Notes under the pieces: model-generated
Database searches by the model: none
Told to the model about the DNA's origin: nothing
Seen by the model: only the letters and a program-made list of their open reading frames with translations
Shown here: piece after piece, positions 1 through 31,800 of the stretch
Layout of the letters: every line of letters starts with the position of its first letter
Numbering within the stretch: position 1 is the stretch's first letter
Program-made: the position numbers and the translations under genes
Assembly: GCF_020382885.2 (NCBI RefSeq)
Contig: NC_058496.1
Location: 3,836,501 to 3,900,500, forward strand
Length of the DNA stretch: 64,000 bases
Origin: Scatophagus argus
Lineage: Eukaryota; Chordata; Actinopteri; Scatophagidae
Direction of reading: 5' to 3'

Positions 1-587
1 CTCCTACTGTAGCACCTGTGCTGGTATTCTATTACATATCACTGATAAGATCATAGGAGGCAAGCAGAAAAACTATTTCTCTTTCAGAATCTAAGGAATT
101 CCTACATTAGCTACTGAGCAGTAAGTAAATAACACTTGTTCATGCTTGTGGTTTTTGTTCAACATCCCAACAATGCATTAAGAACACAGTGTAGTCTGGA
201 TTCGTGTCTGTGGAGGACAGAGTGACGTGAGCAAAGGAAATGAAGCCGTTTCACTAGATTCCAGACATGCAGCACGAGACTAACTTTATTGTTGTCACTG
301 ATAAGAAGAAGCCAACCCTCATCTGATGAAGACAACCTGTTACTCCAGGAGTTTCAGTTTTGTTCAATTAAGTTTCTGGTTTCATATTAGTAAAAGGACT
401 TCAGTGTAGAAACCTACTATAAACATTCTACCAAATGCACAGGAAATGTTTGTGAAATCCTGGAGAGACTGGTTAGTAGGCATTCTCTCATGCTATCTAC
501 ACATGCTCTCTCTTCCTGCAGAGGAAAGCAGTAGGCGTTTGCATCCAACAGCAGAGACAGGTGCTCACTGCTGACCAAATACAGTAC
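1..587. other. cert1 intron between the cassette exon and the START-domain exons
   Basis: No START-domain sequence is visible on either strand here. Apart from the open read-through downstream of the cassette exon, nothing is recognised. Confidence 0.7.
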
Positions 588-14157
<13,570 letters not shown>

Positions 14158-14860
14158 TTAAATCCAAGCTACAGAGAAAGCTTTAAACTGATATTATCGA
14201 CAGAGCCGCGTATCTTAACGCTAGCAGCTGGATTAGATAGGTTAAGTTCAAACGCGTCACAGTCAAACTGCTGACAGCTTCTTTAACTTAGCCTTAACGT
14301 CAGCGAAATAACGTTAATTAGCAGTAACTGAGTGTGATAAACATCAACTGTATAACGTAATTTATCTTCGGTCGGTTAACTTATTTAAACCGTGCTAGCT
14401 TGCCTTGCAGGAAGCTATTCTTGAGGTGACAGCTGAGTCCCAACTTCTGCGTTTTGCGGGCTTTGTTTTGAAACTGACGTCGAATACCAATGAGACTAGC
14501 TAGTTAGCGTTAGCTGTCAAACGACGCAACTAGCTAACATAAACTTAACCAGAAACTGTGAATGTTCTGGTTAGCTACCTTAAATGCAGTCGATAAGCTG
14601 CTCAAATGACTGATCGATAAGGAGGCCTTCGGGTTAACGCTGACCTCAACACTCAAGCTACAAATGACGGGCAACGGATTGTGTCGCTGCTGTAGTTCCG
14701 CAGTTCAGTTAGCAATAGCGGAGGTCTGACTAGCTTGCCTCCATGTAGGCCAGGGGGTGGAGCTGCAGCCACGCTTCACTGTGTACCTTACTGCCGAATA
14801 GAGGCGTCAAGTTAAACACAACTACGACATCACCGGAAGTTAAATATGTTGTCCCTTAAA
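14158..14860 (-). promoter_or_regulatory. cert1: cert1 5' UTR and promoter region
   Basis: This lies upstream of the cert1 start codon. It includes an ETS-family consensus ACCGGAAGT at 14832-14840, typical of housekeeping promoters, and many TAGC/GCTA-type short motifs at 14350-14600. No TATA box is obvious. The exact transcription start cannot be read from the sequence. Confidence 0.45.
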
Positions 14861-15779
14861 ATTAAAATCATGATATTTTTCATAAAGAGAACGGTACCCG
14901 TATCAATATCAGTAGGGCTGTGGGGCTAGTGCTATTGTTATTGGCGATGGATTTTTCCATTTTTATACTTACTCAAAGATATTTGGTATCTGAAAATACG
15001 CGTTTAAGTTGCGTACTTCGAAAAAATAAACGGAAATAAGTATTTTATATTGAATTTTTAATCTAGACTGCAGTGTATAGATTTTACAATGAGAAGGCGC
15101 TACGGCTAAAATGAAATGAATGTGCTCTTTAGAGTTTCAAAGAGTGGAGTCATCAACGGGTCCAGGTTTATTCTATGAGATCTTCTGTAGTGTTACCTGG
15201 CTGCGTGGCTCTTGTCCCTTAAGATCAACAAGCTTCAAACCAAAGGTTACTCTTAACAGTGAGTTTAGTGCTCAGGGGCCTTCTGCCGACCACTCTCTTT
15301 ATTACTTGTACTTTAGACAGAGTGGAAACGCTGCAGTCTAAGGTTCATAAGGTTAAGTCAAGTTCAAGATATAAAGTATAACGGCAAGGTTTCTCGGGTC
15401 ATCTGCATTTGTAAATTATTACAGGAGCTGTAGTTTTTAAAATAACTTCTCTAAAAAAGTTCTTCGTTGTCTAATAAGAAGAATATGCAGTGGCTGTTTA
15501 CTACCACGTGGGGTCGCAGTATGGCAGGCGGACATTTCCTTAATACTAGCTGATATCAAATAAAAAACACCTTCAAACCATACATTTATGTTTATGCTGT
15601 GTGGGACAACATACATCTAAAATTATCCGAAGATTAAGTGAACTAAGGGAACAAGTTGAACATTTTGCAGGGTGAATTATAAAATTTGGTGTCTTCAAAA
15701 TGGTTAAAAGCTGATTTAGTTAAGAGTTTCTTATTGTGTTTCAACACCTATTCAATAATGCAAAACTCCCTTTATTTAA

Positions 15780-16152
15780 CTCACTTATTTAAGCAGATGA
15801 ACAAGTGAAGTCCCACCTTTTCCGGCTATGACGCATGTACGCGGAAGTGCCGCCAAAAAACATCATCGTCACTGTTTTCAAAATGCAGAGGAATAAGCGT
15901 TAGGCAGACGAGAGGTTTTGATGTCGGGTGATTGTTCCTCTTCAGAGTGAAAGGGCAAGTAGCTGCGTTTACCGCTGGTGATCTGGTCCGACTAGAAAAG
16001 GCGCAGATAACGTGACTTATAGCTACGGCATCCTGCAGGCTTATCAACCCTGTTATCAACTAACTTTTAGAACTGAGTGGAGGTCGTTCTAAATTGGACA
16101 ATATCGCCCAAAAACAAAGAGCTGTTTTCCCCTCAGGGGTCCATTATTCAGG
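15780..16152 (+). promoter_or_regulatory. polk: polk promoter and 5' UTR region
   Basis: An ETS-like site GCGGAAGTG (15841-15849) sits just upstream of sequence that probably contains the first noncoding exon. A strong pyrimidine-rich acceptor (TTTTCCCCTCAG, ending 16135) precedes the start codon by 17 nt, so the coding exon probably starts at 16136. With the cert1 promoter this makes a divergent pair whose start codons are about 2.0 kb apart. Confidence 0.45.
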
Positions 16153-19100
16153 ATGGAGAATGGGGTTGAATCCACCAAAGCAGAGGGTGTCCTCTCCAGA
16201 ATGGCCCTCAATGACAACAAGGCTGGTATGGAGGGTCTTGACAGGGACAAGATCAACAAGATCATCATGGAGTCATCCAAGGTAGATACTAAATTCAAGC
16301 AGAATTGTTCCCTTAGTTCTGTATGAAATCCCAAGAATCTTCCATGGATACCTATTCACTGCAGTCATTTGCAAAGTGTTCTTTCCTATCTGAAGACTCT
16401 TAACAAAGATTTATGAAGGACGAAAGATCTATGCGTGTGCAATGGACAATATGAAATGTGAAGTCCACTTTTAGTGGCTCTGTCCAGCCTTGTGTGAAAG
16501 TCCCGTATCCCAGCCCTTTTCACTGTATCTGTAACAGAATCTCTAACTCTTAATCATCCTTGTCATTCCCTTGTAGGGATCCAGGTTTTACGAGAATGAG
16601 CTCAAGAGAGATCAGCAGGTGAACCAGCGCATTGAAAAAATGATGCTTCAAAAGGCACAGATCACAGAACAGCAATTACGGAAAGCTCAAGCTCAGGTAG
16701 GACATGCTGTGGATTTGACTGGATAAGGCTGGCATAGGTTTCCCAAAAACGCAGAAGAAGATGTGTGTGAAAGCTAAGTTTCAAGTGCTGTTCGTCAAAT
16801 CTCTCTTAACAGGTTGACAAGATGGCCACCGAGCTGGAGGGTAGTCGTGATCTGAGGCGAGTGATTGTACATGTGGACATGGATGCTTTCTACGCTGCTG
16901 TGGAGATGAGAGACTGTCCTGAGCTGAGGGACAAACCCATGGCTGTAGGATCCATGAGCATGCTGGTGGGTTAAAATGTTGTCTGGGGAAATGACACAAT
17001 TATGATGGTAATTTCTTAGATGATTAACAGATATGCTAGTTGTACACATGCATCATATACTGTACTTGACAGGTAGTGCAGAGTATGTCCACACAATGCT
17101 ACAACACAAGCAAGAGAAGAGGGAGAGATACTATTAGTAATGTGAACATACCAGCAGTACACCTCTCTGTGATACAAGTCACAGCAAATACTGCAATCAC
17201 AGCTTTGCAAAATAATAAAAAATGAACAGTATGTTTAAAATCATTTTGAACAACAGGTCAGTATAAATCCCATAACTGATTCTCACAATAAAATATAGTG
17301 ATTCTATAGTTTCTCAAATTTCCATGTAGAAATAAGTCTTCATATATGTATAATATTAAAATCTGAAATGATAAAGTCACAGTACATTACTGCAGTATTA
17401 AAAATCTGGGATACTTAAACCAGTGTTAAGTTACTCTCTTATGTACGTGTGTTTCACTCAGATCTCACCCTTTCTTTTTCAGTCAACATCTAACTACCAT
17501 GCCCGGAAGTACGGGGTCCGAGCAGCCATGCCTGGCTTCATCGCAAAGAAACTCTGCCCCAACTTAGTTATTGTTCCAACCAACTTTGATAAATACAGAG
17601 CTGTGAGTGATGAGGTAAGGCTGATGGCAAAACACATAAATGCATGTATTTACATTAAAACAAATGCCGTCCCACCCCTTGTGTGGCTTCTTGCTTAAAC
17701 TAGCAGGTGCTCATGAGTTTCTATCTCTCTGTTAGATCCGAGAGATTTTTGCAGACTATGACCCGCATTTCCAGCCTGTGAGCCTTGATGAAGCCTATCT
17801 GGATTTTACAGACCACCTGGAACAGAGGCAGAGCTGGCCCGACTCCTCTCGTACTCATCGCTACCGTGCCAGCAGCGCCGCTACAGGCAGGGCTCGATTA
17901 TACAGAAATGTAGAATGATTATAATGTGTGGTTTGTTTGTTTATTTTTTGTGAATCCAAGTTTTCCTGTAGATGTGAATGAAATCATTTCTGTCCTTTAA
18001 AGGTGAAGAGCAGATCGCACTTCCCCAGCAGGCAGTGCCGGAGGTGAATGACCTCTCTCCGGTCCTGTTTGAGGACAGCCCGAGCTCCTCTCTCTGCTTG
18101 CCGGGCTCTGAAGGAATCGATGCTGCTGGTGGTGCATTCGAGGTATTTGGGAAGTCTGTTGAGGAGGCTGTGAGAGAGATGCGTTTTCGCATTGAGCAGA
18201 AGACCATGCTGACTGCCAGTGCAGGTGAGGGGGGGGCCCCATTATTAATAAATCCATTTTTGTCAGTCTCTTGTCAAAATTTTGCTTTTTAATTTTCACA
18301 GGAGAATTATAATATATACTCGATTAAACTTAAGTTGTCCACTCTTCTACCTCTTCTTATTCACTCTTGTAGGAATTGCTCCAAACACGATGCTTGCCAA
18401 GGTGTGCAGTGACAAGAACAAGCCCAACGGCCAGTACAGACTCCTCCCCACCAGGGAGGCGGTCATGGAGTTCATCCAGAATCTGCCAGTTCGCAAAGTA
18501 CAGCACACGTTACTCAAACTAACATACAAACAGAAACTTGTAGTGCAGAGGGTGTACAGCTACAGAAAGACATTTGAGAGAGAGAGAGAGAGTTTGACAG
18601 ATGTGGTGTAAATTGGCTAATGTTGTGCTATGGATGTTGGAATGATGACTGAAAGAAAATCTGTATCATTATTTAAAGAGAGTAAAAGAAATGTGTGTGT
18701 GTGTGTGTGTATCCTTGCAGGTTCCTGGCATAGGGAAAGTAAGTGAGAAGATGCTCAATGCTCTGGACATCAGTAACTGTTCCCATCTTGGGCAGCAGAT
18801 GGCGCTGCTGTCATTGTTGTTCTCCGAGACAGCCTGGCATCATTTCATGCAGGTTTCCCTGGGACTGAGCTCTACATTTATACCGAGGTGCTTCACTGTC
18901 TGTTCGCTAAAACTAAACACGATTGATTAAGAAGTAGTTCAGTTCAGAGAGAGGAGTTAACACTCACTGTGTTTGCTTTTATACAGACACGAAGAAAGAA
19001 AAAGCATGAGCACAGAAAGGTACAGTTTTAAAAGTCATAAAAGGCGCTCGCTTAGTTCATTTGACTTCTGTTTTTTCTTTAGTGTCCATCCTCTCAACTC

Positions 19101-22100
19101 TCTCGCATTTCTTTTCTGTCCTGCTTGTTGCTGACACTCAACCTGAACAGGACATTTAAAGAACTGAGTAAAGCCGAGGAGCAGTTGTCTTTATGCCGGG
19201 AGCTCTGTGAGGACTTAGCAGAAGACATGAAGAAAGAAGGTCTGAAGGTGATCAGTGGGTTGGGTTGCTTCATTTATTTTTAAACACAGACATACCTCTG
19301 CATGTCTTATGAACAACCAGGTGGTCGTAAGCACACCTTTGGGTGCCTGTTATATCGGCCTTACATGAGGTTAGATTGTGTGTTCAGAGTTTCCATTCTA
19401 TAACTGCTGTGACATTGCTTGGATGACTCTTGCATTAACACGCCATACGCCTCAAATTGAACAAGGAGGTGCAAAATGAATCAAGCAGTGAAGATATTTC
19501 AACAGAAATGGACACCACAGCAAAAATGGATTGAGACATGTCATATTGGTGAAAAAACACATCTTATTCTTGGCCTTCGTAGAACCGCCCTGACTCAAAA
19601 CTGTATCTCACACAATTACCTCAGTCCTTAGCCAATCGATAGAGAAAGAACTGGATGGCTTGGCACGACCATCACCCCCTGCCTGAGTCCCAATGTGGCC
19701 TTGATAGCTGGAGGAAATGGAGGGCCATTAAGCAGACAGCAGGGGCTTCTATCAGCCTTGGAAATGTCTCCCTATGAGATGATCACATTACTATGAAAGC
19801 TCTTTGTGCTGTGTTTCTCACATAATGCGGTCTGACAAATCAATCGGTGATATGACAGATTACACGCAGTTCCATCTATTTATGGCCCTTCAAAACAGTA
19901 ACATTGATCATGCCTATAATTAAAAGGTTGTTAACCAACAAGCACAATGTTAACCGTTTCCTACTATGAACTCAGCTATGTTTTTTGTTTGTTTTTTGTT
20001 TGTTTTTTGTTTTTCATTTTCCTGAAGGCTAAAACAGTAACACTGAAGCTGAAGAATGTGAACTTTGAGGTGAAAACCAGGGCACTGACGCTGCCGTATG
20101 CTGTTGCTACAGCAGATGAGATCTTCGCTGTTGCCAAGGACCTGCTGAAAACAGAAAGAGACAATGAAAGCCTTCAGCCGCTCAGATTGAGACTCATGGG
20201 TAATTAGATTTGGCAATATAACCGACATATCAATTAATACAACTAACATGAGATAGATCTAAATGATCTGTGACACACTGCATGTGGAAATAACGCAGTT
20301 GTCTTTCTTCTTTTAGTTTTCTCTATATAATCTGTTTATGTGCTTGTAGGTGTTAGAGTCTCTGCCTTTGTCAGTACGGAAGACAAGAAGCCCCTGCAGA
20401 AGAGCATCATTGGCTTTCTTCAGCCAGGCAAGACGCACTCTGGTGGCTCTTCCCAAGAAACGCATCGAAAGCTTGAGAAAGACATTCTCTCCAGTCACTC
20501 CTTACAGAGCTGGCTTCTTGCTTCTGTTCCTCTGGCGCAGAAGTGCCACAGACAAGAGGAGGTTCCTGGGTGGAAAAAGCAGAGGGGGTTAGAGGGGAGC
20601 CAGACTGGTCAGGAACCCCAGCAGTCTTTCTTTCAAAGGGCTTATGCCAAAAGACTGCAGCTTCAGGCAGCAAATGCAAGCATACAAGAGGAAGGACAGG
20701 GGGAAAATGCTTCTGTGATTACTTCACCAGATACCTATTCTCAAAAGGGTGTGGAGTCATTGGAAAAATCTCACTCACTCAAGAGTAACTGTGCAGCCTC
20801 AGGTGTTTCAGGAAATGATTTTGTTGCCCCTGAAGAAGCCAGTGCATCCACATCAGGCTATGGTGACACAGTGTCAGAGAGTCTCACCTGTCCAGTGTGT
20901 TTCAGGGAGGTAGAGACGACTGATTTAAACGTCTTCAACAGACATATAGACCAGTGTCTCAGCGATGCCTCTGGAAAGCCAAACCAAAGCACAATTTCTG
21001 ACACAGAGTCAGATTTGGACCTAGAGAATGACCATAAAGAATGTGAAGGGATGGACAAATGGAGGGGAAAGTGTGAGGATGAAGATGGGAAAGCAAAAAG
21101 GAGTGAAGAGATGGAGTCAAACAGAGTTCATCCCCAGGAAGACCAACAGAGCACAGTTTTGGTGATCAATGGTGACAACAAAACCATGACCTCCCAACAG
21201 CCTCAGTGCTCTAATGATAAAGGCCCAGCCCTCATCTGCCCAGTATGTCAGCTGACCCAGGACAATGATGACCTCATTATCTTTAACCACCACGTTGACC
21301 TCTGCCTGAACCGGGAGGTCCTGCATAAGCTGGGGGGACAGACATCATCTTCTGTAAATCTGCCTTTAGTTACAAACAACAAGGCCTTCGGTGAGTGTGT
21401 GTGTGTGTGTGTTAACTGAGGTTGTTTTATCATTAAACCTGGCATAACTGCTTTTTTTTGGCCACTTGTGGACAGATGGACAGCTCTTTACTCACATAGC
21501 AGTTAGGCGGAAACTTGATTATTCATTAGAAGTATATCAGGCCCCCTGATGAACTTTAGTCCAATATTCAATCTGTTTAGCTCTGGGTTTAGTGAAATAT
21601 CTGACTGTTCAAACTGTGTGCTGTATGACATCTTTGGAGCTAACTGAAGGAATGTCCATTTGGGAGGATGCTGGGGGCCTATGACCTTGTTATTTACAGA
21701 CAGTGACATTGTGTGCGAAGTTTGTATCGATTCCTACAGAGAAAAGACATCTCATTTCAGCCCATGGGGCTTCCTTTGCCCTGCTCTTGGAAATTGCTAA
21801 ATCACTTTCTCTTCTATTCATTTCCTACAATGAACTGCACCCTGGTTTCCTCTTAAACAAGCCTGCCTCAGAAATTGCACCCTTTATATCCGTGAAGAGG
21901 TGCTGCAGTTGTGTTCTTCCTCAGAGAACAGAAAATGATGGAGTTTATCTTCCCGTCCATGATCATGAGTGTCTTTTTCTTCTGCAGACAGTAGTCGCCT
22001 CATGCCAACGCAGGCACACAAAGGCAAGAGCAAAAGGTGAGTTTGCACTGTAACAGACTGACGATGTTCAAAATGTTGACATGTGGTCTCTGCATTCTCC

Positions 22101-22255
22101 ATGTGCTGTAGCTAAAGTACAATGAACTTACATTTAGGGATGTTTTTCTTTTTCTCTCTCTTTTTTTGTTTTTGTTTAGACGAGATTCGCCTTCCTCTCC
22201 TCCTTCTAAAAAGGCTAAAGGACCTCGCTACACCATTGACAAATTCTTCAGGTGA
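16153..22255 (+). CDS. polk: DNA polymerase kappa (Y-family translesion polymerase), complete
   Basis: Copies DNA past bulky minor-groove lesions and extends mispaired ends. Exons: 16153-16281, 16577-16696, 16813-16965, 17483-17614, 17736-17886, 18003-18224, 18373-18497, 18721-18887, 18987-19019, 19151-19247, 20028-20199, 20350-21390, 21988-22036, 22180-22255. Phases agree throughout and give 888 residues (human 870). Visible parts: N-clasp ([14 protein letters not shown], residues 17-30), metal-binding Asp105 in [17 protein letters not shown] with Asp196/Glu197, finger motif [39 protein letters not shown], little-finger [11 protein letters not shown], a PIP-like SIIGFLQPG (about 519-527), a REV1-binding FF (594-595), two UBZ4 zinc fingers (CPVC...HxxxC near 681 and 797) and a C-terminal PIP box TIDKFFR. 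The donor of the 17736-17886 exon appears to be GC. The C-terminal linker is poorly conserved, as usual. Confidence 0.97.
18691..18710. repeat. (TG)n tract at a polk acceptor
   Basis: A TG tract ends 10 nt before the first base of the 18721 exon (acceptor ATCCTTGCAG). TG tracts beside acceptors can bind CELF- or TDP-43-type proteins and alter splicing; an effect here is only possible. Confidence 0.85.
19248..20027. other. polk intron before the little-finger exon
   Basis: Nothing recognised, apart from a T-rich (TTTTTTGTTTG)n tract at 19980-20015 that forms the polypyrimidine tract of the next acceptor (CTGAAG). Confidence 0.6.
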
Positions 22256-22807
22256 CAGTCAGACACGCAGAAGAACGTTTTCATCAGGACTTCTTCTCTT
22301 GCCTTTGTTGCTGTAGGAAGGCTTCAGTCTCGCTTTGCGCCTTGAGACTCATATGTCACAACATGAGCACAAAACCATAAAAAATATGTGCAATTAAGAT
22401 ACTGATATAAAAAGCTAAGTGTGTTCACTGTTGTGCCTTATTTGTTTTTTGTTTTTTTTTTAAATAAGGCATAAACTTGATAAGAAATTTAAGATGACTG
22501 GCACAAATTGTTTTAATTCTGGAAAATTAATGGAAATATTTATGACCCTGTTGTCTGTCAGTGTCTGTTAAAGTTAGTGTTTCCTGTCACTCACGAATAG
22601 CCTAATGTTTTTATTGTAATCTGTGCTAAATGGCTCATAAGGGTATTTAATACATGCTAAGGTGTCAGTTTAATTTATCTCAGAGAAGTCATTTTGTTCA
22701 GATATTTTCAGAAAATTCCACTTTTATTTATTGTGTTTTTCAATAATACTGTAAAATGTTTAATGATGAAGATAAGAGAATTTTTCTATCATGTAAAGCA
22801 AAGTTGA

Positions 22808-22813
22808 AATAAA
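22808..22813 (+). terminator. polk: Likely polk poly(A) signal
   Basis: An AATAAA hexamer about 550 nt after the stop codon, followed by T-rich sequence (TTTTTTCAACTTGTT). This would give a 3' UTR of roughly 570 nt. Cleavage site inferred only. Confidence 0.55.
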
Positions 22814-22829
22814 TTACTATTCTGCTGAA

Positions 22830-23489
22830 ATCCGACATTTTTTCAACTTGTTACCATCCATTCCTTGGCTCACTGTAGAAACACACAGAATTAGACAGAG
22901 TTTAAGGTAACTTTATAAGTGGATCATTGCTTTAAGTCTTGAATCAGATGAGAAGAACACGCTACAGTTGAAACTGCACAAGACTATTCATCAGGTCATT
23001 AACATGTGAAAAGAACATGTGTGTAACTAGTCAAATTCGTCCCACCACAAACAAGTTAGTCTACTTTTACAGCCTTGTGCTCTTTGTAGACGTTGCACTG
23101 TGCTTTAACTTCATGGAAGTTAAACCTAAAAACACTTAATATCTTCAAGTCGTGATATAAAGGAATCCACATTCATGCCAACTAGTGGTCTTTTAACACC
23201 AGTGAAGTGCGTCATGTTAAATGTTCTCTGGTATTGTCAGCGCTCAAGGGTGTGAGCTGGTAAAGTAAACACGGACCAACCCTTGAGCGCTGGAAACATA
23301 GGAGTACGTTTCTATTTCATGGCACGCTGTTCATTATTTAAAGACAGGAACTAAAAGAAAACTGGGACTTACAGGTTGCATGATCTGCTTCTTCAGATAT
23401 TTGTTTTGCTGTCAGTGCATACAAGGACTGTTTATCAAGTGACACCAAGCGTAAGTTGGTTACACAAAGGTTATTTAAAAAGCTTCCCA
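22830..23489. other. polk-ankdd1b intergenic and ankdd1b 5' flank
   Basis: No coding sequence seen. It holds a 14-bp perfect inverted repeat (23238-23292) and presumably the ankdd1b promoter. The distance from the likely polk poly(A) site to the ankdd1b start is about 0.65 kb. Confidence 0.5.
23238..23292. repeat. 14-bp perfect inverted repeat upstream of ankdd1b
   Basis: CAGCGCTCAAGGGT at 23238-23251 is repeated as its exact reverse complement at 23279-23292, with a 27-nt loop between. It is GC-richer than its surroundings and lies about 200 bp upstream of the ankdd1b start codon, so it may be a paired binding site or a hairpin. Confidence 0.85.
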
Positions 23490-28276
<4,787 letters not shown>

Positions 28277-28371
28277 GAGTGAACACTGCAACAAATGGAC
28301 TGATAAAACCAACTCTGCGTTTTCACCATTTTTTAACTACTCGTCTGTACAGGAAGTTAGCAGTAAAATAA

Positions 28372-28388
28372 TTTATTTTAAAAATAAA
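28372..28388. terminator. Back-to-back poly(A) signals for ankdd1b (+) and poc5 (-)
   Basis: TTTATT at 28372-28377 reads AATAAA on the minus strand, and AATAAA lies on the plus strand at 28383-28388; the two sit in a near-palindrome (TTTATTTTAAAAATAAA). Each is the first canonical hexamer I find after its gene's stop codon (28276 on plus, 28831 on minus). The two 3' UTRs should therefore overlap by tens of bases. Confidence 0.6.
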
Positions 28389-28830
28389 ATTGTGCGACAA
28401 ATCATTAACACATGGCTTTGGTTTAGAAAAGTAAAATACCTGTGATGCTGGACGGCTGGTATCAGTTGAAAATATTGCTAACACAAATATTAAAATATGT
28501 GATTTTACACATTTTACAACAGTCTCACATAATTTTCACATAATTAATTTTTCAAAGAAACAAATTCCAGTTTTGCAATTCTAAACTCGGTTCAGCTTTT
28601 AAAAACTGGAAATATTTATACTTGCTGTTCAAACAATTGTGTCTACATACCCTTTTCCTGTGGAAAAACACTATTGCTAAGAAAAATGTGTGAATTAATT
28701 CCAAGATCTCTAGATATTAAGCACATGAAACTAATGTGACTATTTGTAGGACTGTTGCATAGGATGTGTAAATTATTCATTTTAGACTAGGTGAACAAAA
28801 CTTTCTGTGAGATACAGTATGGGTGTGTGG

Positions 28831-31800
28831 TCAGTCAACTACTTTGATGGAGTGCACTTGGCACGTGCTGGTGTGTGTTCTGGTGGAGCTTCGGCCTCCG
28901 GTGGAGCTGTGGCCTTGCTGGGAGGAGCGAGGAAACTTAGCAGCTGTGGCCTGACCGACAGTGAGCTGGAGGAAAGAAACAGAAAGAAAAGTTTCAGCTT
29001 CTAAGAAGACAGAGACAGTAAAATCTCACAGAAACAGTGAAGCACACTGTACCACACCTGTGTGACAGGATGATGACGTTCAACTATCACAGAGCTCATG
29101 GGCGGAGCCACACCCATCACCTGCAGATTGCTGCGTGCAGTCTTACCAACGTCGCTACGTGCAGCGATGCGAGCTGTTACCGTCTTAGCAGGTTTTTGTT
29201 GACTGGCTGTGACCACACGACCACTGACCTGAAACAACAAACATTACTGCACCACATATACTTGCATTTACAGCAGTAGAGACTTTGTTTTATTTAACTT
29301 GAGGCACTTTGTGTTGTTGATCAGCTGTTTGACAGGAGTTTATTTAACAGTTTACTTATCAACACAGTTACACACACCTGTTGTGAAGGTGGACATTGTT
29401 GTTATTTGCACCAGTCAGTCGATCGTGATGTCCAACACTAACCTGTTTGTGGGAACTTGCAGCGTCCCCAAGTGGGAGTGAACTGTGCACCATGGCAGAG
29501 GGAGGCAGCACTTCTGCCCTGGACACTGGGCCACCAGAAGCCACCTGAGGAAAAGGAATCTGGAAAAGAAGTGGGATTTAGAGGAAGTGTTCATTACCAA
29601 TCATGAAAGCAAATTTAACAACACTGCACACATTGAGTGGTATCTACATGACAATAGCTGAGTGAAAAAGCAGAACGTTGGCAACAAATGGCAACAACAA
29701 AAAAAGATTCTCAAGAAGAAAATTATGAACTATATTTAATTATGTTATTTATATGAAAGATTGATGGATTGATTGATCCAGCGAACTTGAACTACGGCAC
29801 GGAAGAACTATGCTGTGTAAATAAACATGTGTTTTCCAAAGAAATTCTCAGTGTCTCACCATATCCTCCACTTCACTATGGGAAGGGTCCGGGAAGTGGA
29901 CTGGGCTGAACCGTGTGGATGAGATCGGATATGTCTGAAGGTGGGCCAGTGAAGCTGAGCCAGGCTCATCCTGGGGAGGCAGAATATCTACAGAAAACAA
30001 AATTATTAGCCAGAGTATATATTATAAAGAGAAAAATTATAAAGAAAGATTGCTAAAGACAGATAAAGAGAAAATCAACTCTCGTTCAAAGAAACAGAAA
30101 AAAGTATAGAGCCCAGCTTGACGGTGACATAATGAAATGTATTTCAGGCTTGAAGACTCATTAAACCCAAAGGCAGATGGATGAGCAGACGACCATGCTA
30201 GAGTTGACGTTAAAACAGCGACATCCAGCATCAGCAGCCATGTGCTCACCAAAAACAGCAGACTAAGTATGAGGGGGACTACAGGCAAATCCTGACTTTC
30301 GGTGCACCGTGCTGAGGGACAGGTGTGAACAACAGTGAAACCACAGATCCATTTTGGTTGCTCTAAACTGTACTTTGTGGTGTACTCCAACGTTCATGGT
30401 TTTCATGTTGTGTACTCAAATATCCTGTATTGTCTAGGTCAGGTTAACACAATATTCATGTTGATATGCCAAACAATAATAGTAGTTACTAATTAATATT
30501 ACAATCTTTTGCTGCCACTGAAGGGTGAAACTTGTGCAAAGCACTCAGCATTGTTCACATCATCACGAGAAAAGACTGAAGACCTTGTCCATTCTACTCA
30601 TTCATAAAAGTATCAATCACATATAGCTGCACTTTACTGGAGACTTGATAGCTGCATTGAAACCATACAGCACAGAGTAAAGGCTAACCTTTATGGTTTC
30701 TTGTACAGAGCAGGATTCAATTCATGCACTTTTAAAGTGCTAGTCTTTTAAACATATAGATAATCTGTAAAAGTTGATTTGTGTGAGTCATTGTGTTACA
30801 GACCATGCTGATCATGAGCTGGAGGTCGCTCCGGTCGTCCTTCTATGGGGTGGAACATGCCCAGAGCCTCGATGTTAAGAGCACATACGCCCCTCATGAA
30901 GGCTTTCTTCATAGATTCCTCATAGCGCTCTCGCTCTAGTCGTAGCCTTTGAATCTCTGCCTGGGCCTTCTCTATAGCCTCGCAGTGCTGCGGACACAGG
31001 GATCAGTCATTTAGCACGTTATATAACAGTGATCTATTAATCACATTTCCTGTGTATGTTATTCACTAAAATGTTCAGCAAATGTTTGGGAATGCAGCAT
31101 TACCAAACACACACTGCTACATATGCAGGTCCTTCACTTGCTTATTTACCTCTGCCAGCTTGGCCTCATACTCTGTAGACAGACGGGTGCAGACTTCTTC
31201 AGCCCTTACACGGCAAGCCTGCTCCACCTTGACCTTCCAGTGTTTCTGGACCAAAGAGTGCCAACCGAAAAACACCTTCTTCTTCAGCTGCAAACTGTAG
31301 TGCTGCTGTGCTGCCCGAGCAGCAAGAGTCTGACAGGGAATCACAAGACCATGAAAATGTTCGCAAGAGCCATTATTCATCCCTAAACACCTTTATTTTA
31401 CATTTTCTGCAATCGCTAGTTTGATATGCAATATGTTGGGTCAAAAAAATACTGTTCACTGGTGCTCTGACTAGATTTCATGTGTTAAATGTGTTGCGGT
31501 GAAAACGTGATGTATGACTTGGTAACTCATGCAGAGACTGATCATTTGCATAAACCATTAAAGTGCATAAACAGTAATGTAGCAACATTAAGACATATTC
31601 ACTACCAGTAATTTTGCATCAATTTCTCAAAAAATACACATATGTGAAAAGAAAAAATAGAAAAACATAAATCATGCTATGTGACTAAAACAGGCAAAAA
31701 CCACAGATCACAGCCTGCAGTAATGTACATGTAATTATATGTAATTATGTTCCTTGAATTAAAAAGGCTATGGAATTCAGCCTGTCAAGTGGGGAAGTGA

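Noticed and set aside
417..587. Open frame continuing past the cert1 cassette exon
   Set aside because: It is read-through beyond a good donor (CAG|GTACTG); the sequence is neither the START domain nor any other CERT segment.
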